The notes beneath the pieces are model-generated. The model did not search any database, had not been told where the DNA came from, and worked only from the letters and a program-made list of their open reading frames with translations. A program made the translations under genes and the position numbers. 64,000 nt of DNA from Dryococelus australis (Eukaryota > Arthropoda > Insecta > Phasmatodea > Phasmatidae), in contig CM057009.1 of assembly GCA_029891345.1 (NCBI GenBank), positions 309,507,666 to 309,571,665 on the forward strand. The letters run 5' to 3'. Shown in pieces: positions 53,808 through 64,000 of the stretch. The stretch's first letter is position 1. Each line of letters starts with the position of its first letter.

Positions 53808-54745
53808 AGCACTCTGCATACAGGTACACATAGAATCTCGTTTCAATAGATTCTAATTGAAAACTCAAGAGGCAAATTTCTCGTTTTGACTATCATCACG
53901 AGGCTTTGGCTAACATCATCGAAATATCACTCCTTCTCTAACTTTGATATATTGTGTACACTTCACGCAGAGGCTACAGGTCAGAGTACTGTCAGATTCT
54001 GCCGTTTTTGTAGTTTTATTTCATAGTTACAGTGAATCTGTAGATATTATTGTCTGGTTGTAAAATGCGTTAAGTCATCTTCTCTACGGAAAATATTAAT
54101 TGCACACATTCCCTGCTCAGGAGCGATGTGTCTGCGCACACGAGAACGCTAGCGCCCAACTTTTTCCTGGTTCACCGGCGGAATTGCGTACAAGGTTATC
54201 AGCCTAATGGGCGTTTCAAGATCGCCGTCGTTGTGACGCAAAGCTCCCGAAAATAGGTCGAACGTTACAAAAGATCGTCTCGCAGGTTCTCAAGTACCCC
54301 AAAATTGGGTCCAGGACTTTTTTTTGTGTAACCCAAAAAGTGGTACAACATTATCACATTCACTCGATAGTACGAAGTAATACCCCGTTGATTACCTTGG
54401 GCGATTATTTTCAATATAACTTGAACGCAAGATAATAAATGCCAGAAAACAGAAAAAAATTTTTAAATTTAGTTGTCACGCATATATTACCATGAAAATA
54501 AACACTTTGTCTGATTGAACTATTTAATGATTGTTTAAATTCGCCAATATTCACCTGATTATAGTTGCCGTGGTACATATATTCAACTATATGAAAAATA
54601 CAATGCCGAAAAAAATGTTACGTTAAATTTTTTCTCTATCTCTTTGCCTGATAGGGGACAATGATGTATTTAACAGTTTTAGTCCCGCGTGGTACCATTA
54701 TACCAATGACGTAATGTTCGATTTTTCTGAAAAATAAAAAAATTG
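53808..54745. other. Spacer
   Basis: No feature was recognised. Confidence 0.5.
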
Positions 54746-55219
54746 GGTGTGGCTATGTTGGGGACACGGTCGTTTGTTTTGCGTGAATACGTCTACGTTG
54801 ACACGCTCGGACGCCATGATGTTTACTTTACGTTCCCGGCACCGCTTCACTCGGTCATATGGGGTATGATGGGTATCACTGAATTGATTTAGAGATGCTA
54901 TTTCCAACCGTATACGATTTCTGTATTTCGACTTGGCTTTTTGACGAGTACATGCCGAAATTGTATTAAGTTTTCTTAATTTTTTACATTAAATGCATTT
55001 AATTTCACCATAACCACGCCACACAAATTAGCTGCTCATAGTCAAAAGTTATACTACGCGGAATTCATGAACTCAAAATTGCCGCCCCCCCCCCCCCCAG
55101 GCCACGCGTAATGCTTCGCAGTCCTCACTCAATGTAACATATTCCTTGATCCTTTGGAAATCGAGTAGTGTAATTGAATTTTGAATGTAGACGATAGATT
55201 CGAAGCTGCAATGCCAAAC
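54746..55219 (+). repeat. Direct repeat D, copy 2
   Basis: Second copy of the repeat at 51,571-52,089, same orientation. It has small deletions (for example in the region before the poly-C run at 55,085). The two copies end at the same CTGCAATGCCAAAC. Confidence 0.9.
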
Positions 55220-57150
55220 CCTATTCTCTTTATAGTTACGCATGCAATCTTTCGTTATAAATATGTTTTTCCTTTCTTTGGTGCAACATTTGCCATTAGA
55301 AATTAACTGTAATAGATAAGCAGGTGGCCAAGAAGTTTGACCATCACATCGCCTACAGATAGAATCATCTTTAGTGCATTTGAATTACAAAATACAAAAT
55401 AACCACATCATTTCAGAAAGTTGTATAGTAGGCTATGTGAAAAATTCTTGAAATTGAAGCGGGAGTGAAGGGCAATTTTATTCAAGTGAAGGGCGCTGAT
55501 AATATTTCGTGTACAATTACTTGAAAGAAAAGTCCAAAGAAATTATTGCTACAGAGTTCTGATTTCCTCACAAAATTTAATATTCTGGAATAATAATTTC
55601 ACAGCATATTATTTTAACCAAAGATATATTGTTGATATAACGTTAATACTCCAGCTAAATAACATGTACTCATCTCAACAATACATAAAAACAAACAAAA
55701 CATTAAATAATCATTCTGCTTAAATAGAGAAAATTTGGCAATTCCATTGAGTTAAGCTTAAAATTTTCAATTATAAATAAGTCAAAAACATAAAGCTAAA
55801 CGTGTTTATTCTTCTAACTGAAAATTTGGATATAAAATACCAGTTAATCTCTGTAATGAAACTAAAATTTTATTAAATTATGTGAACATGACAAATATCA
55901 CAAATATTTAAATCGAATATACTGAACGAAAATAATCTTATTTTATTATGAACAATATAAGCTTTGAAGACTAGGGCGGTAATAAATAAATACATAAGAG
56001 GTAATTTATTTTCTAAATATTGCTAATAAAACTTAATATTTTAGCTGTTATACAGTGGAAATCTTAAATTTCCTCTAAATTTCCTCATAATTTGATGAGT
56101 TGCTCAATACATTTGCAACTCGTTTTCGATCAAATTTGAGGATTTTCAAATTTTTTCAGTTCATAAAATTTTAGTTTTCCCGAAACACGTAATAAGTTGT
56201 ATCATAACAAAATATCTAAAGCGCTCACAGGAGTAATCAAATTTTAGCCTAATATCTCTCTGCTTTGAGACAGAAAATACTTAAGCTTAAAAGTTTTTCA
56301 TTTAGTTTTTCGAAACACGTAGGTAATGTTAATTTATTACCACAAATAGCCTTAAATCCATTGCCTCTTTAAAGGTAATTTGAATGTCAAGGTTCAGGTT
56401 ATTTCAGGTGCATTTACATTTAAAATATCTACTCTGTAGACATATTAATATCAAAATCTTTTAACGGGCGGCATGAACAGTCGTGCGGCTAGAAATTGTT
56501 AGTGTTTTCGGTTCTTTGAATAATTATGGTAGCATTTCTTTGAGTTTAAAGCCTTGTCCAGTTTTTTTGTAAGTATCTTAAGATTTTTTTTTGTAAACTG
56601 GCCGTTTCTTCTGGCTTCGTTGTGTTTTTCAAGATATTTTAGCCTTTGTTATCTATTTCATTATTCTTCCTGTGATTTTCTGTTCCGTTTCTTTAATGGT
56701 GTCTGGCGCAATTTCTTCCACGGAAATCTCTGTTGTACTGTATACGCACATCGTTTACAGCAGCTGTTCTTGACTCGTTTCATACACATTCCCGTTTGCA
56801 ATATAGACTAAAGATGAGGTAGACTGATCTCGCTGGATGCGCACAACTTATCTCCGTGTCCCAACACTGAACTGCTTTTCTGCCAACACGTTTACCGAAA
56901 ACAGCCCGGTTTGGAGTTTAGGTTAGAAAACTGATTTGTAAACAAATGATTTGAGATGTATATATACTTCCTCTAACCAATTTGTAATGCAGTTTGATTA
57001 AATTAAAACTGGCAAAAGTATTTTATTCATGCAATATGTCTTGTCATTTAAAAACTATGATATAAACAAACAACTTCATCACTGTTGACCATGAGACATT
57101 GACAGTTGTGTTCTTTTCGGGTAGGTCAATGTCGGGTACATGCGCAGAAG
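55220..57150. other. Long AT-rich stretch
   Basis: No gene was recognised. 55,500-56,100 is the most AT-rich part of this half. The open frame at 56,554-56,811 is Phe/Leu-rich and without motif. Confidence 0.5.
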
Positions 57151-57163
57151 ACGAATAAGCGGT

Positions 57164-57389
57164 ACCGAGCGAGTTGGCGTAGTGGCAACTCACTGGACTC
57201 ACATTCGGGAGGATCAGGTCCGGCAATCCTGATTTCGGTTTTCCGAAATAACTCCAGGCTAATGCTGGGATGGGTCCCACTCAAAGGCCATGGCCGATTC
57301 CTTCCCCAGTCCCTCTTCCCTGTGCAACTTGCACCGTCTCTAATGACCTCGCTGTCGACGAGACGTTAAGCCCAACTACCTACCTCCCT
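57164..57389 (+). repeat. tRNA-derived SINE, family E, with perfect 13-bp target-site duplication
   Basis: The head ACCGAGCGAGTTGGCGTAGT carries a perfect A box (TGGCGTAGTGG). The body contains ACTCACATTCGGGAGGATCA, GGTTTTCCG and TGGGATGGGTCCCACTCAAA. The tail is (CCTA)n-like. It is flanked by ACGAATAAGCGGT at 57,151-57,163 and again at 57,390-57,402, a perfect 13-bp duplication showing LINE-mediated insertion. The head and middle resemble a SINE I recall from orthopteroid insects. Confidence 0.93.
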
Positions 57390-57402
57390 ACGAATAAGCG
57401 GT

Positions 57403-57705
57403 CTACCTCGTATTTAGTCTATGGTTTGCGATCGTAGGTTTACTCCAGTAACCAAACAAAGCTATCTAAGGGCGGGCACATAACATGGTTATATACTCAG
57501 CTGGTGTCGAACGCCAAGACGGCCGCGTTGAGAACCAGCGACGTCCTCGGTACGCTATCTGCTCGACGCGTGCCGAAGTGACGCACGAACCACGAAGAAG
57601 AGAAAACTGCGCGCTCATGGAGGTGACGCAACCGTCCCAGGTCGTTATTGTTGCTCGTTGGCCGAGGAAGTTCCGGCGAAGTATTACGAGGCGCAGGGAA
57701 CGCGA
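57403..57705 (+). promoter_or_regulatory. CpG-rich patch before the 178-bp repeats
   Basis: CpG-dense sequence (CGAACGCCAAGACGGCCGCG, CGGTACGC, CTCGACGCGTGCCGAAGTGA) contrasts with AT-rich flanks. It may be a promoter or first exon, or simply GC-rich repeat sequence. A short ORF from 57,485 runs through into the repeats without a known motif. Confidence 0.3.
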
Positions 57706-58239
57706 TCGTGGTTGCGGCAACGACAAAGAACCAAGTCGTGCCTGTTCGCCAGCCACTTGGCAGCTGTTTCCGCTGCATTTTGTTCCTCCTGCGCGAGAGT
57801 TTCCGCTATTCAGCGAGCTGCTCTCGTTGCTGCTCTGGTCAAGTAGGGCATCACACACTCCTGTTAATAATCTGTCTCAACAATCGTGGTTGCGGCAACG
57901 ACAAAGAACCAAGTCGTGCATGTTCGCCAGCCACTTGGCAGCTGTTTCCGCTGCATTTTGTTCCTCCTGCGCGAGAGTTTCCGCTATTCAGCGAGCTGCT
58001 CTCGTTGCTGCTCTGGTCAAGTAGGGCATCACACACTCCTGTTAATAATCTGTCTCAACAATCGTGGTTGCGGCAACGACAAAGAACCAAGTCGTGCCTG
58101 TTCGCCAGCCACTTGGCAGCTGTTTCCGCTGCATTTTGTTCCTCCTGCGCGAGAGTTACCGCTATTCAGCGAGCTGCTCTCGTTGCTGCTCTGGTCAAGT
58201 AGGGCATCACACACTCCTGTTAATAATCTGTCTCAACAA
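57706..58239 (+). repeat. 178-bp tandem triplication
   Basis: Three head-to-tail copies (starting about 57,706, 57,883 and 58,061) begin near ATCGTGGTTGCGGCAACGAC and end near AATAATCTGTCTCAACA. The spacing is exactly 178 bp, and only about 2-3 point differences are visible among them (for example GTGCCTG/GTGCATG and AGTTTCC/AGTTACC). Because 178 is not divisible by 3, the long overlapping ORFs here shift frame at each copy and are artefacts of repetition. Confidence 0.97.
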
Positions 58240-58737
58240 TCGTTGGTCTTATCTATTTTCTTTCCAGAAAGGAAGACCACCTTCCTACCTGCTTGCGTCT
58301 CTTGCTGTACGGCAAAAACCCAAGTATAGTACTTAAAATGCAGGTCGCCGGGAAAAGAAAATCGCTACCAGTTTTAGCAATAATTAACGGAAGAGAAAAA
58401 CTGTGTTATACAACACAGACGTCAATACTTATATCTTTTGAGAACTAGACATCACTTTACAAAATCCATGGAATGTCTTGTTTAGGTCCTTACGAGTCAG
58501 GCAAAATATTGTTCCCCGTAACAACCCGAAAAATTAAATTAATTTAACTGCTCAACGAAATGCCGTGGAGCTGTGTTAACGTATTAATAACACTCTACGT
58601 GGCAATTATGACGAATAGGAGTTTTTCTGGGTAAACGGAAACATTTTGAAAACGGCATCTATCGGTACTACGAATATTGCGGAATCGCAATCACATAAGC
58701 GAGTTGTTATATGCACAGTGAGTACATAAAATGAATC
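58240..58737. other. Spacer with acceptor-like site
   Basis: Immediately after the third copy, TCTTATCTATTTTCTTTCCAG (58,247-58,267) is a textbook-like 3' splice site. No coding exon is evident after it. Confidence 0.35.
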
Positions 58738-59056
58738 GCGAATCACGTTGTTCATGCGTCGGTCAAATGAAACAGTGAAATTATTAATAAAGTAAGTACT
58801 TTGCAATTCTGCTCATTTTTACACTTCGATGCAATAAAAAAAAAACAGAAAGCAAAAGAAATAACTTTGAGTTATCACAAATGGTTACCTAACACTTTTT
58901 ATTCGACGTTAAGATATGGAATTACATTTCATCCATCGTTACCAACTTTACTGGGCGAATGTCACTCAGTGCGTCTATTAAAATATATGCACTCATGGGC
59001 AACGACTTTAAGGTTCATTTCTAAAGTGCCCACTTTTTCGTTAACAGCCTGTAGCT
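58738..59056 (+). repeat. Dispersed repeat C, copy 2
   Basis: Matches 48,516-48,842 in the same orientation; see that entry for shared blocks. The copies differ by several small indels. Confidence 0.8.
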
Positions 59057-60485
59057 ATATATAATGTTTACTATTCAAACGACGAAATGTAATATGACGC
59101 GACGACGTATTTTCAACGCGGTTAGTTTTGCAAAAGCCAAAGAGAGAACTTCATGCCGCTCAGACGTTTCCTTCATATAAATCCCTATTCTTCATAATTG
59201 CCTTTTTAATGGATGTTCCACGTGCAGTATCATGCATTTTGTGACGTAATTTTTAAAGACGAAATAAATACATACAAATGTATTTACTCGTAAACTTGAC
59301 AGTCACATAAATAATACGTGTTCTCAGAGTTCCGACCCAGTATCGCCAATTTAATTAAATACACTACTTATTTTACATTTGATTGTTTTTTCCCGTAATC
59401 ACATTCGGCAACGGAAAATGTAAGACCATCTAGTGAGTTTAACTCGGCCAAAGTTTCTTCAATTCCCCTTCATGTTTTTTTAGTGCTTATAATCGATTTC
59501 AGCTGCATACAGGCACACTTGACAGGGCGCCATATTACTAGTATCTATAGGCTTTCCGTTCTCACTAATCTAGAGGCTTTTCCGGGACCAAAAACCACGT
59601 CATGCCTTGTGTAGGTTCCAAACCATCGCCGTTTTAACTTCATCACCGTAAGTGTGGTGCCTTGGCATTGGTGCTCATCGAATGCCCGGTTTGCTACCTA
59701 GCACGTCACACTTAGCCACAAATGGTATATGTATTACGAATTAATATTGGGAAGTTACTGTATGACAAGTGTCAATTTATACGGTGCCGTATAATTGTTT
59801 TTCCTGCTGTTATAAGAAGTTTAACTGTCTTGCATTTCTATTCCTGAATCTAAGAGACTCATCGGGTTTCCAAAATTTTGAACACTGGTATATTGAAATG
59901 CACTAAGCGAATCTGTGACATATGCCTCAAGAATTTTTTAGCTAAGTAAAACAACGCCATTTTAACAATATTATTATTTTTATTCCTGAGTTAAAGCTTC
60001 ATATTTAGTTTGTATTTGTTACTCTGTATGTCAGCGTTCCGGTCATAGTCCGTTCATGGTTAGTTCCATCATTTCTGAAGCGCTGCTTGAGTTCTACTTT
60101 CAGGGTAATCCTCCGCCTTGTGCAAACAAAGCTGAACTAAGTCTAGAAAATTATACCATAGAGACAACGCGCTGCATTTATGAGCATTAATTTTAATAGT
60201 TTAACATTTATCACGAAAGCTATTTCTAACTAGTTATTACTAACACACCTTTTTTTACCCCGGTTTTATTCATATTAATTATGAATGAAATAGTGTAATT
60301 TATTGATCAAGTGTTAGTAAAAGTTCAGTTTAACCGAAACCAAATACCTTTATGTTAACAGAAGTATACAACGCTTGAGATACACGACCATTAAGAAAAC
60401 ATTCGAACAAATTATACTTGGGTGATTTTTCAAAAGTTTCACTCTAAAAGTGTGATGTTACTGCAAATAGACGTTATTTAGTCTG
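59057..60485. other. Non-coding stretch
   Basis: No feature was recognised. Confidence 0.5.
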
Positions 60486-60489
60486 GAGT

Positions 60490-60860
60490 TGCAGTGGCCG
60501 GACTGAGAGACAGCTCGTTCTCTCAACATCTCACCCTGTCTCTTTCTCCGCCGCTCTCTCTCTCTCTCTCAACGTCACGGATTGCGCAAGCGACAAGCGA
60601 CAGAGCAAGGAGGAGGACATATTCCCCCGGTGAAAGTGCAATGGAACCCAGCGACGCAGATGACATCTGCGCGGAAGCATCAAGTCGTTTCTCGCGCTGA
60701 GCACCGCCGACAGGTTTCACAACGGGAGGCACGGGTCCAAACGAGGCCAGCACAACCGGTCCTGGGTTCTGGTGCAGGGATCGTACGAATGTCCGCGTCC
60801 CGTACAATCCACGCTTCCAACTCAGGCACTGTTAATACCTGGCCACCTGGCCAAAAACAC
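60490..60860 (+). promoter_or_regulatory. CpG- and CT-rich patch, possible first exon
   Basis: A (CT)n-rich start (60,510-60,570) leads into a GC-richer, CpG-containing region with an ATG at 60,641 opening a 20-codon frame (MEPSDADDICAEASSRFSR). A longer frame to 60,947 exists in another phase. The contrast with flanks suggests a promoter or 5' exon on the plus strand, but no splice donor or domain supports it clearly. Confidence 0.3.
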
Positions 60861-60939
60861 TGGGTATACAGGATTGACAGTGACGCTGTCCAGCCGTATA
60901 AAAATTATGTTTCAGTAAAGCTTACGTGTACGAATGACA

Positions 60940-61400
60940 ACGAATAAATTAGTGTTAAAAACAACGTAAATTATTGAAAAATATCAAAAATAAAATAAAC
61001 GATATCGACTTAAAACGTGCCAAATAAGCGAATAACAACGGAAACACTCGAACTCTATCAAAATGCAGCAAAAACCCAACGAAATAGAGCGAAACAACAA
61101 CGAACATAAGCAAAATGCAACTAAATTGAGTGAATGCAAAAAAAGAGGTATTGAAAACCGTTCTGAGTAAGGAAAATTTAACGAAGCTGAATTTAAACGA
61201 ACGAAATATAATAAACACCAAAGTAATGCAAAATAAAAGAAAAATTGCGGAATAAACCAAATAGCGTGCCAAAAAAATCAACGAGCAAAACGTAACGAAA
61301 TTATAAAAAAAAATTAAATTAGAGTAAAAAAAACCCAAAATAGTACAATTTTGTAAAAAAAAAAAAAAAAAAACAAATGAAATAAAGCGAAAAAACTATT
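60940..61400 (+). repeat. Strand-asymmetric A-rich tract with recurrent CGAAA/AACGAA
   Basis: For about 450 bp the plus strand is strongly A-rich and T-poor and is punctuated by AACGAA, GCGAAA and CCAAA words at irregular 10-20 bp spacing, ending with a poly-A run at about 61,353-61,371. The 127-codon Phe-rich minus ORF across it is a by-product of this composition. Confidence 0.6.
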
Positions 61401-62333
61401 TTAAAATTCATCCGTGGGAAGACCGCCGACTCAAACTTAGTACAAATAAAATAATAACCGACTTTAGCACTTACATAAAATAAATATATTTACATATAAT
61501 TACGTACACCCAAGTAGTTACATTAAATACAGCTTACTCTTTATAATTGTTTTTACGTGAATGTTTTAATAGTCATTCTACGTGATGTTTATAAATCAAA
61601 AACTTGTTTATGGCTTAAGTTTAGACTATCGTCTTTAATTATAGTGCACTGGTATATATGTTTATTTAATCGTAGTTGATATTTTTTAAACATTTTTTTT
61701 TCTTGTGTGAAATGGCATTGAATAAATAGTACGGCGTTGGCACAAATACGAAGTTACGATTTTTGGTTTGCCTTCCAGCAGCCTCAAATGCAACAACGTT
61801 CAGAAATGTAGAAACACCGCTGACTGCTGTCAGAGCAAGGATACATCAGTTTCCTTGACCGTGTTGTGCGTGTCAACACGGCGAATTATCCTTGAAACAC
61901 TTAACTCATCAGAAAATTTCGTTTCTTCACCGCGTGACAAATAACAGGTATACTTATTGCAATCATAATTCGCGCACCACGAAAAAACGTTTGGTTCAAT
62001 TGAAATTTTATTTGTGCGATGGCACATGAAGAATTGAAAAGTAAACGCAATTATCTTTGCATCAGGACAACGCTAAACTCAACTGGGACACAGAAAGACA
62101 CATTTATTACCTAGTCGGACCGCCTTGTTTCTGGGTATATAAGTCGGTACGCTTTATGTTACCATGCGACAAATCTTCCCACCGTTTTTTTTTGTAAATA
62201 ATACCCCTAATCAGAAACATTTCCTGGTTTCACACATGGATCCATGAGAGTTCAATGGAAGACGAATTAGATGAACGGGCTGGCCACGGAGTTGTTGAAA
62301 CATAAAGCAAATACACTTGTAGATCCAGCGATA
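61401..62333. other. Non-coding stretch
   Basis: No feature was recognised. Confidence 0.5.
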
Positions 62334-62570
62334 TGTACAATATTAGCCTGAATCAGTAGCACAACTCAGTGAAATGCCATTTTCTGAAAGATAGTTGATA
62401 AGCTTCTACCGACTAGCGAATAATTAAAATGAACTGGGAAACAGTGATTTACGGTTGTAGATTCAGCGCTCGAAATGGTCACTTATGAGGCGCTGATTAC
62501 AAGTAGAGCCATTTACACTGGTTGTCACTGATACGGCCCCATTTACACTATTTCAGATTAAGAGTGTACA
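62334..62570. mobile_element. MITE with CAGTGA-type ends, copy 2 (short)
   Basis: The left TGTACAATATTAGCCTGAATC and the right TTTCAGATTAAGAGTGTACA are inverted and correspond to the ends of the MITE at 50,069-51,018 (…AGAGTGTAC right end). Several CAGTG/CACTG motifs lie inside. At about 237 bp it would be an internally deleted member. Confidence 0.6.
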
Positions 62571-62620
62571 AAAGCATGTGATATCTTTCTCGGCCATGGC
62601 CCCTGGGTACTCAGCCATGA

Positions 62621-62850
62621 GTGAAGAGTGAGTGAAGGGTGAGCGAAGAGATTTGGGTGGCTTTGAACATCGAGGTCTTGAGAGAACTCTGCCGGACGAT
62701 CCCGCCGTTCGGCGGGTTTTCTCGGGGATCTCCCGTTTACCCTGCCCTTTCATTCCGGCGCTTCTTCTTTCTCACCTCATTTCACCCTCATGGGTCTCAA
62801 TATCTCGTTGTTAAGAGCCGCCCAAATCTCCCAACTCAACTCGTGAGAGC
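62621..62850 (+). repeat. SINE family A, copy 3, with inverted tail at its 5' side and 12-bp target duplication
   Basis: The sequence ACTCAGCCATGA occurs at 62,609-62,620 and again at 62,851-62,862, a perfect duplication framing the insert. The right two-thirds is SINE A body and tail (GGACGATCCCGCC, GGGGATCTCCCGTTTACCCT, CTCGTTGTTAAGAGCCGCCC). The left part, 62,630-62,680, is the reverse complement of a SINE A tail (GATTTGGGTGGCTTTGAACA, TCGAGGTCTTGAGAG), replacing the tRNA head. So both ends carry tails pointing outwards, in one insertion unit. Confidence 0.88.
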
Positions 62851-62862
62851 ACTCAGCCATGA

Positions 62863-63497
62863 AAGGTAGCACATAAAGTTGTATAAGTCTTCAACATACG
62901 GCTGTGCATTAAAGGACCATCGTATCACTACCAGTGAAGAACGACGACCACACGTGATGACTTCCACACAGATAAAATCTAATGTTGTGCCAACAGTATT
63001 AATGGTACTACAACAGTATTTCTTTTTTTTTTTTTGTTATTTGTGAGCCGTCAGTAACTAACGTAGCGGTTAATGTACTATACTGTTTAGCTATTGATTT
63101 AAATATAACATTAAGTCATTTCGTATAAACGTTATCACCTTACCGTACTGTCGTCATTAATGTGGGGTTTATGTTGCGGCAAAAAAAAACTTTGTGTTGC
63201 ATTGATTTTAACATTTGTGTCGAAATTTTTCTTGTATTTTATTTGCTTTAACGAATTAGTCCGACTTCAAATTAATTAAATATAAATATTTTGTAACAAA
63301 ACTAGCGAAGAAAACGCGAAGACTTGGAGTGGTATCGAAACAGCATCTCCAGTGCTTGACGTTCTCCAATTAACGAACCCGAAATCCCTACCAACACCTC
63401 TATTTTAACGTGCTTGTCTGTGTTTCAAATTGCGGGTATTCAGGGCAATGCAACGGCAAACTGCATTTCTCTTTCGTTACGTTGAAACACCTTATGG

Positions 63498-63502
<5 letters not shown>
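62863..63502. other. Non-coding stretch
   Basis: No feature was recognised; poly-T at about 63,022-63,035. Confidence 0.5.

Positions 63503-63580
<78 letters not shown>
63503..63580. repeat. (TA)n microsatellite
   Basis: Nearly 80 bp of uninterrupted TA dinucleotides. Confidence 0.98.
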
Positions 63581-63583
<3 letters not shown>

Positions 63584-64000
63584 TTAGTTTTCATAGCTAC
63601 ATTTAGTTTTCATACTAAGCTTTAGAATTCAAACATTGTGGTTTAATTTTACGAGGTTATCGCTTTTCACTTGCATCAACGTCAAGTCAGTGTAAACTTG
63701 TGTTGGCTGGAAAATACTTTAATGTTGCAGTGACGCAAAATATTTGGTTCTTCCGCTTGTTTTAGCGTAGTGTAGTTTCGGTTGCAGCATCATTACTTAG
63801 AAGCTTTATTACAATCAACACATCAACAGTACATTTGCAATCTAGTAGCACAATATTTTGTAAATTTACTTACTTGCTCTCGACATAAACGTTTAAAGGA
63901 ATGTCTCAATAGCAGTAATTTTGTTGCAACAACATTAGGCTTTTTACTGTGCAAATCATCGCATTGTTTGTTGAGAAGTTGCGGTCCTCCGAACTCAGCA
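63581..64000. other. Non-coding stretch to window end
   Basis: The segment ACATTTAGTTTTCATA is repeated twice just after the microsatellite. No other feature was recognised. Confidence 0.5.

Noticed and set aside
51571..55219. Direct repeats D as a clear LTR pair of one retrotransposon
   Set aside because: No TG...CA ends, primer-binding site, polypurine tract or retroelement protein between them.
57485..58329. Long overlapping plus-strand ORFs (up to 184 codons) with repeated peptide blocks
   Set aside because: They arise from a 178-bp tandem repeat whose length is not a multiple of three; the same peptide appears in successive frames, and no known domain is present.
60955..61338. 127-codon Phe-rich minus-strand ORF resembling a membrane protein
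   Set aside because: Explained by the A-rich, T-poor composition of the tract, which makes TTT/TTC-rich frames free of stops.

Overview
The window reads as non-coding, AT-rich genomic DNA from an animal, most likely an arthropod and probably an insect. The evidence is the mixture of decayed selfish elements: hAT, pogo/Tigger, Gypsy LTR and RNase H- or restriction-endonuclease-type non-LTR elements, tRNA-derived SINEs and MITEs. There is also a DUF4817-type transposase N-terminus, a domain I know mainly from insects, and one SINE whose head resembles a SINE I associate with orthopteroid insects (from memory, untested). There are no operons, ribosome-binding sites or dense ORFs, and I found no intact host gene. 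Nearly all recognisable protein similarity is in broken transposon genes.

Layout, 1-32 kb (transposon-rich): a BED-finger hAT transposase relic (about 1.67-3.17 kb); a SINE (3.4 kb); the 3' half of an RNase H-bearing non-LTR element (4.0-5.9 kb); a Tigger-like element (6.1-7.5 kb); a nested stack of three DNA-transposon families (8.17-9.65 kb); a long GAGT/GTGA/TG microsatellite (11.0-11.3 kb); an LTR with primer-binding site on the plus strand (13.2-13.8 kb); two Gypsy elements on the minus strand (14.3-17.6 and 22.6-29.9 kb) with an unassigned gag-like ORF relic between them; and a 5'-truncated R2-type non-LTR element (30.1-31.6 kb).

Layout, 32-64 kb (mostly unannotatable intergenic or intronic DNA with repeats): a fold-back element with arms made of an 11-12 bp motif (34.1-35.0 kb) next to a zinc-finger-like ORF relic; CCAAT-like 47-bp repeats and a diverged array of about 250-bp modules (37.9-39.5 kb); a MITE (40.2-40.9 kb); CpG-rich patches at 41.4-41.8, 57.4-58.2 and 60.5-60.9 kb that could be promoters or first exons; a 44-bp minisatellite of 23 copies (44.05-45.06 kb); SINEs with visible target-site duplications (57.2 and 62.6 kb); two MITEs with CAGTGA-rich ends (50.1-51.0 and 62.3-62.6 kb); two direct repeats flanking a DUF4817-type element (51.6-55.2 kb); and a 178-bp near-identical tandem triplication (57.7-58.24 kb).

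I see no evidence for a new multi-gene system. The best candidates for undescribed biology are individual repeats: the fold-back element with its adjacent ORF, the DUF4817 element family, the SINE with an inverted tail, the 44-bp array with internal block duplication, and an R2-type copy outside rDNA. Boundaries were read by eye and are mostly accurate to tens of bases.
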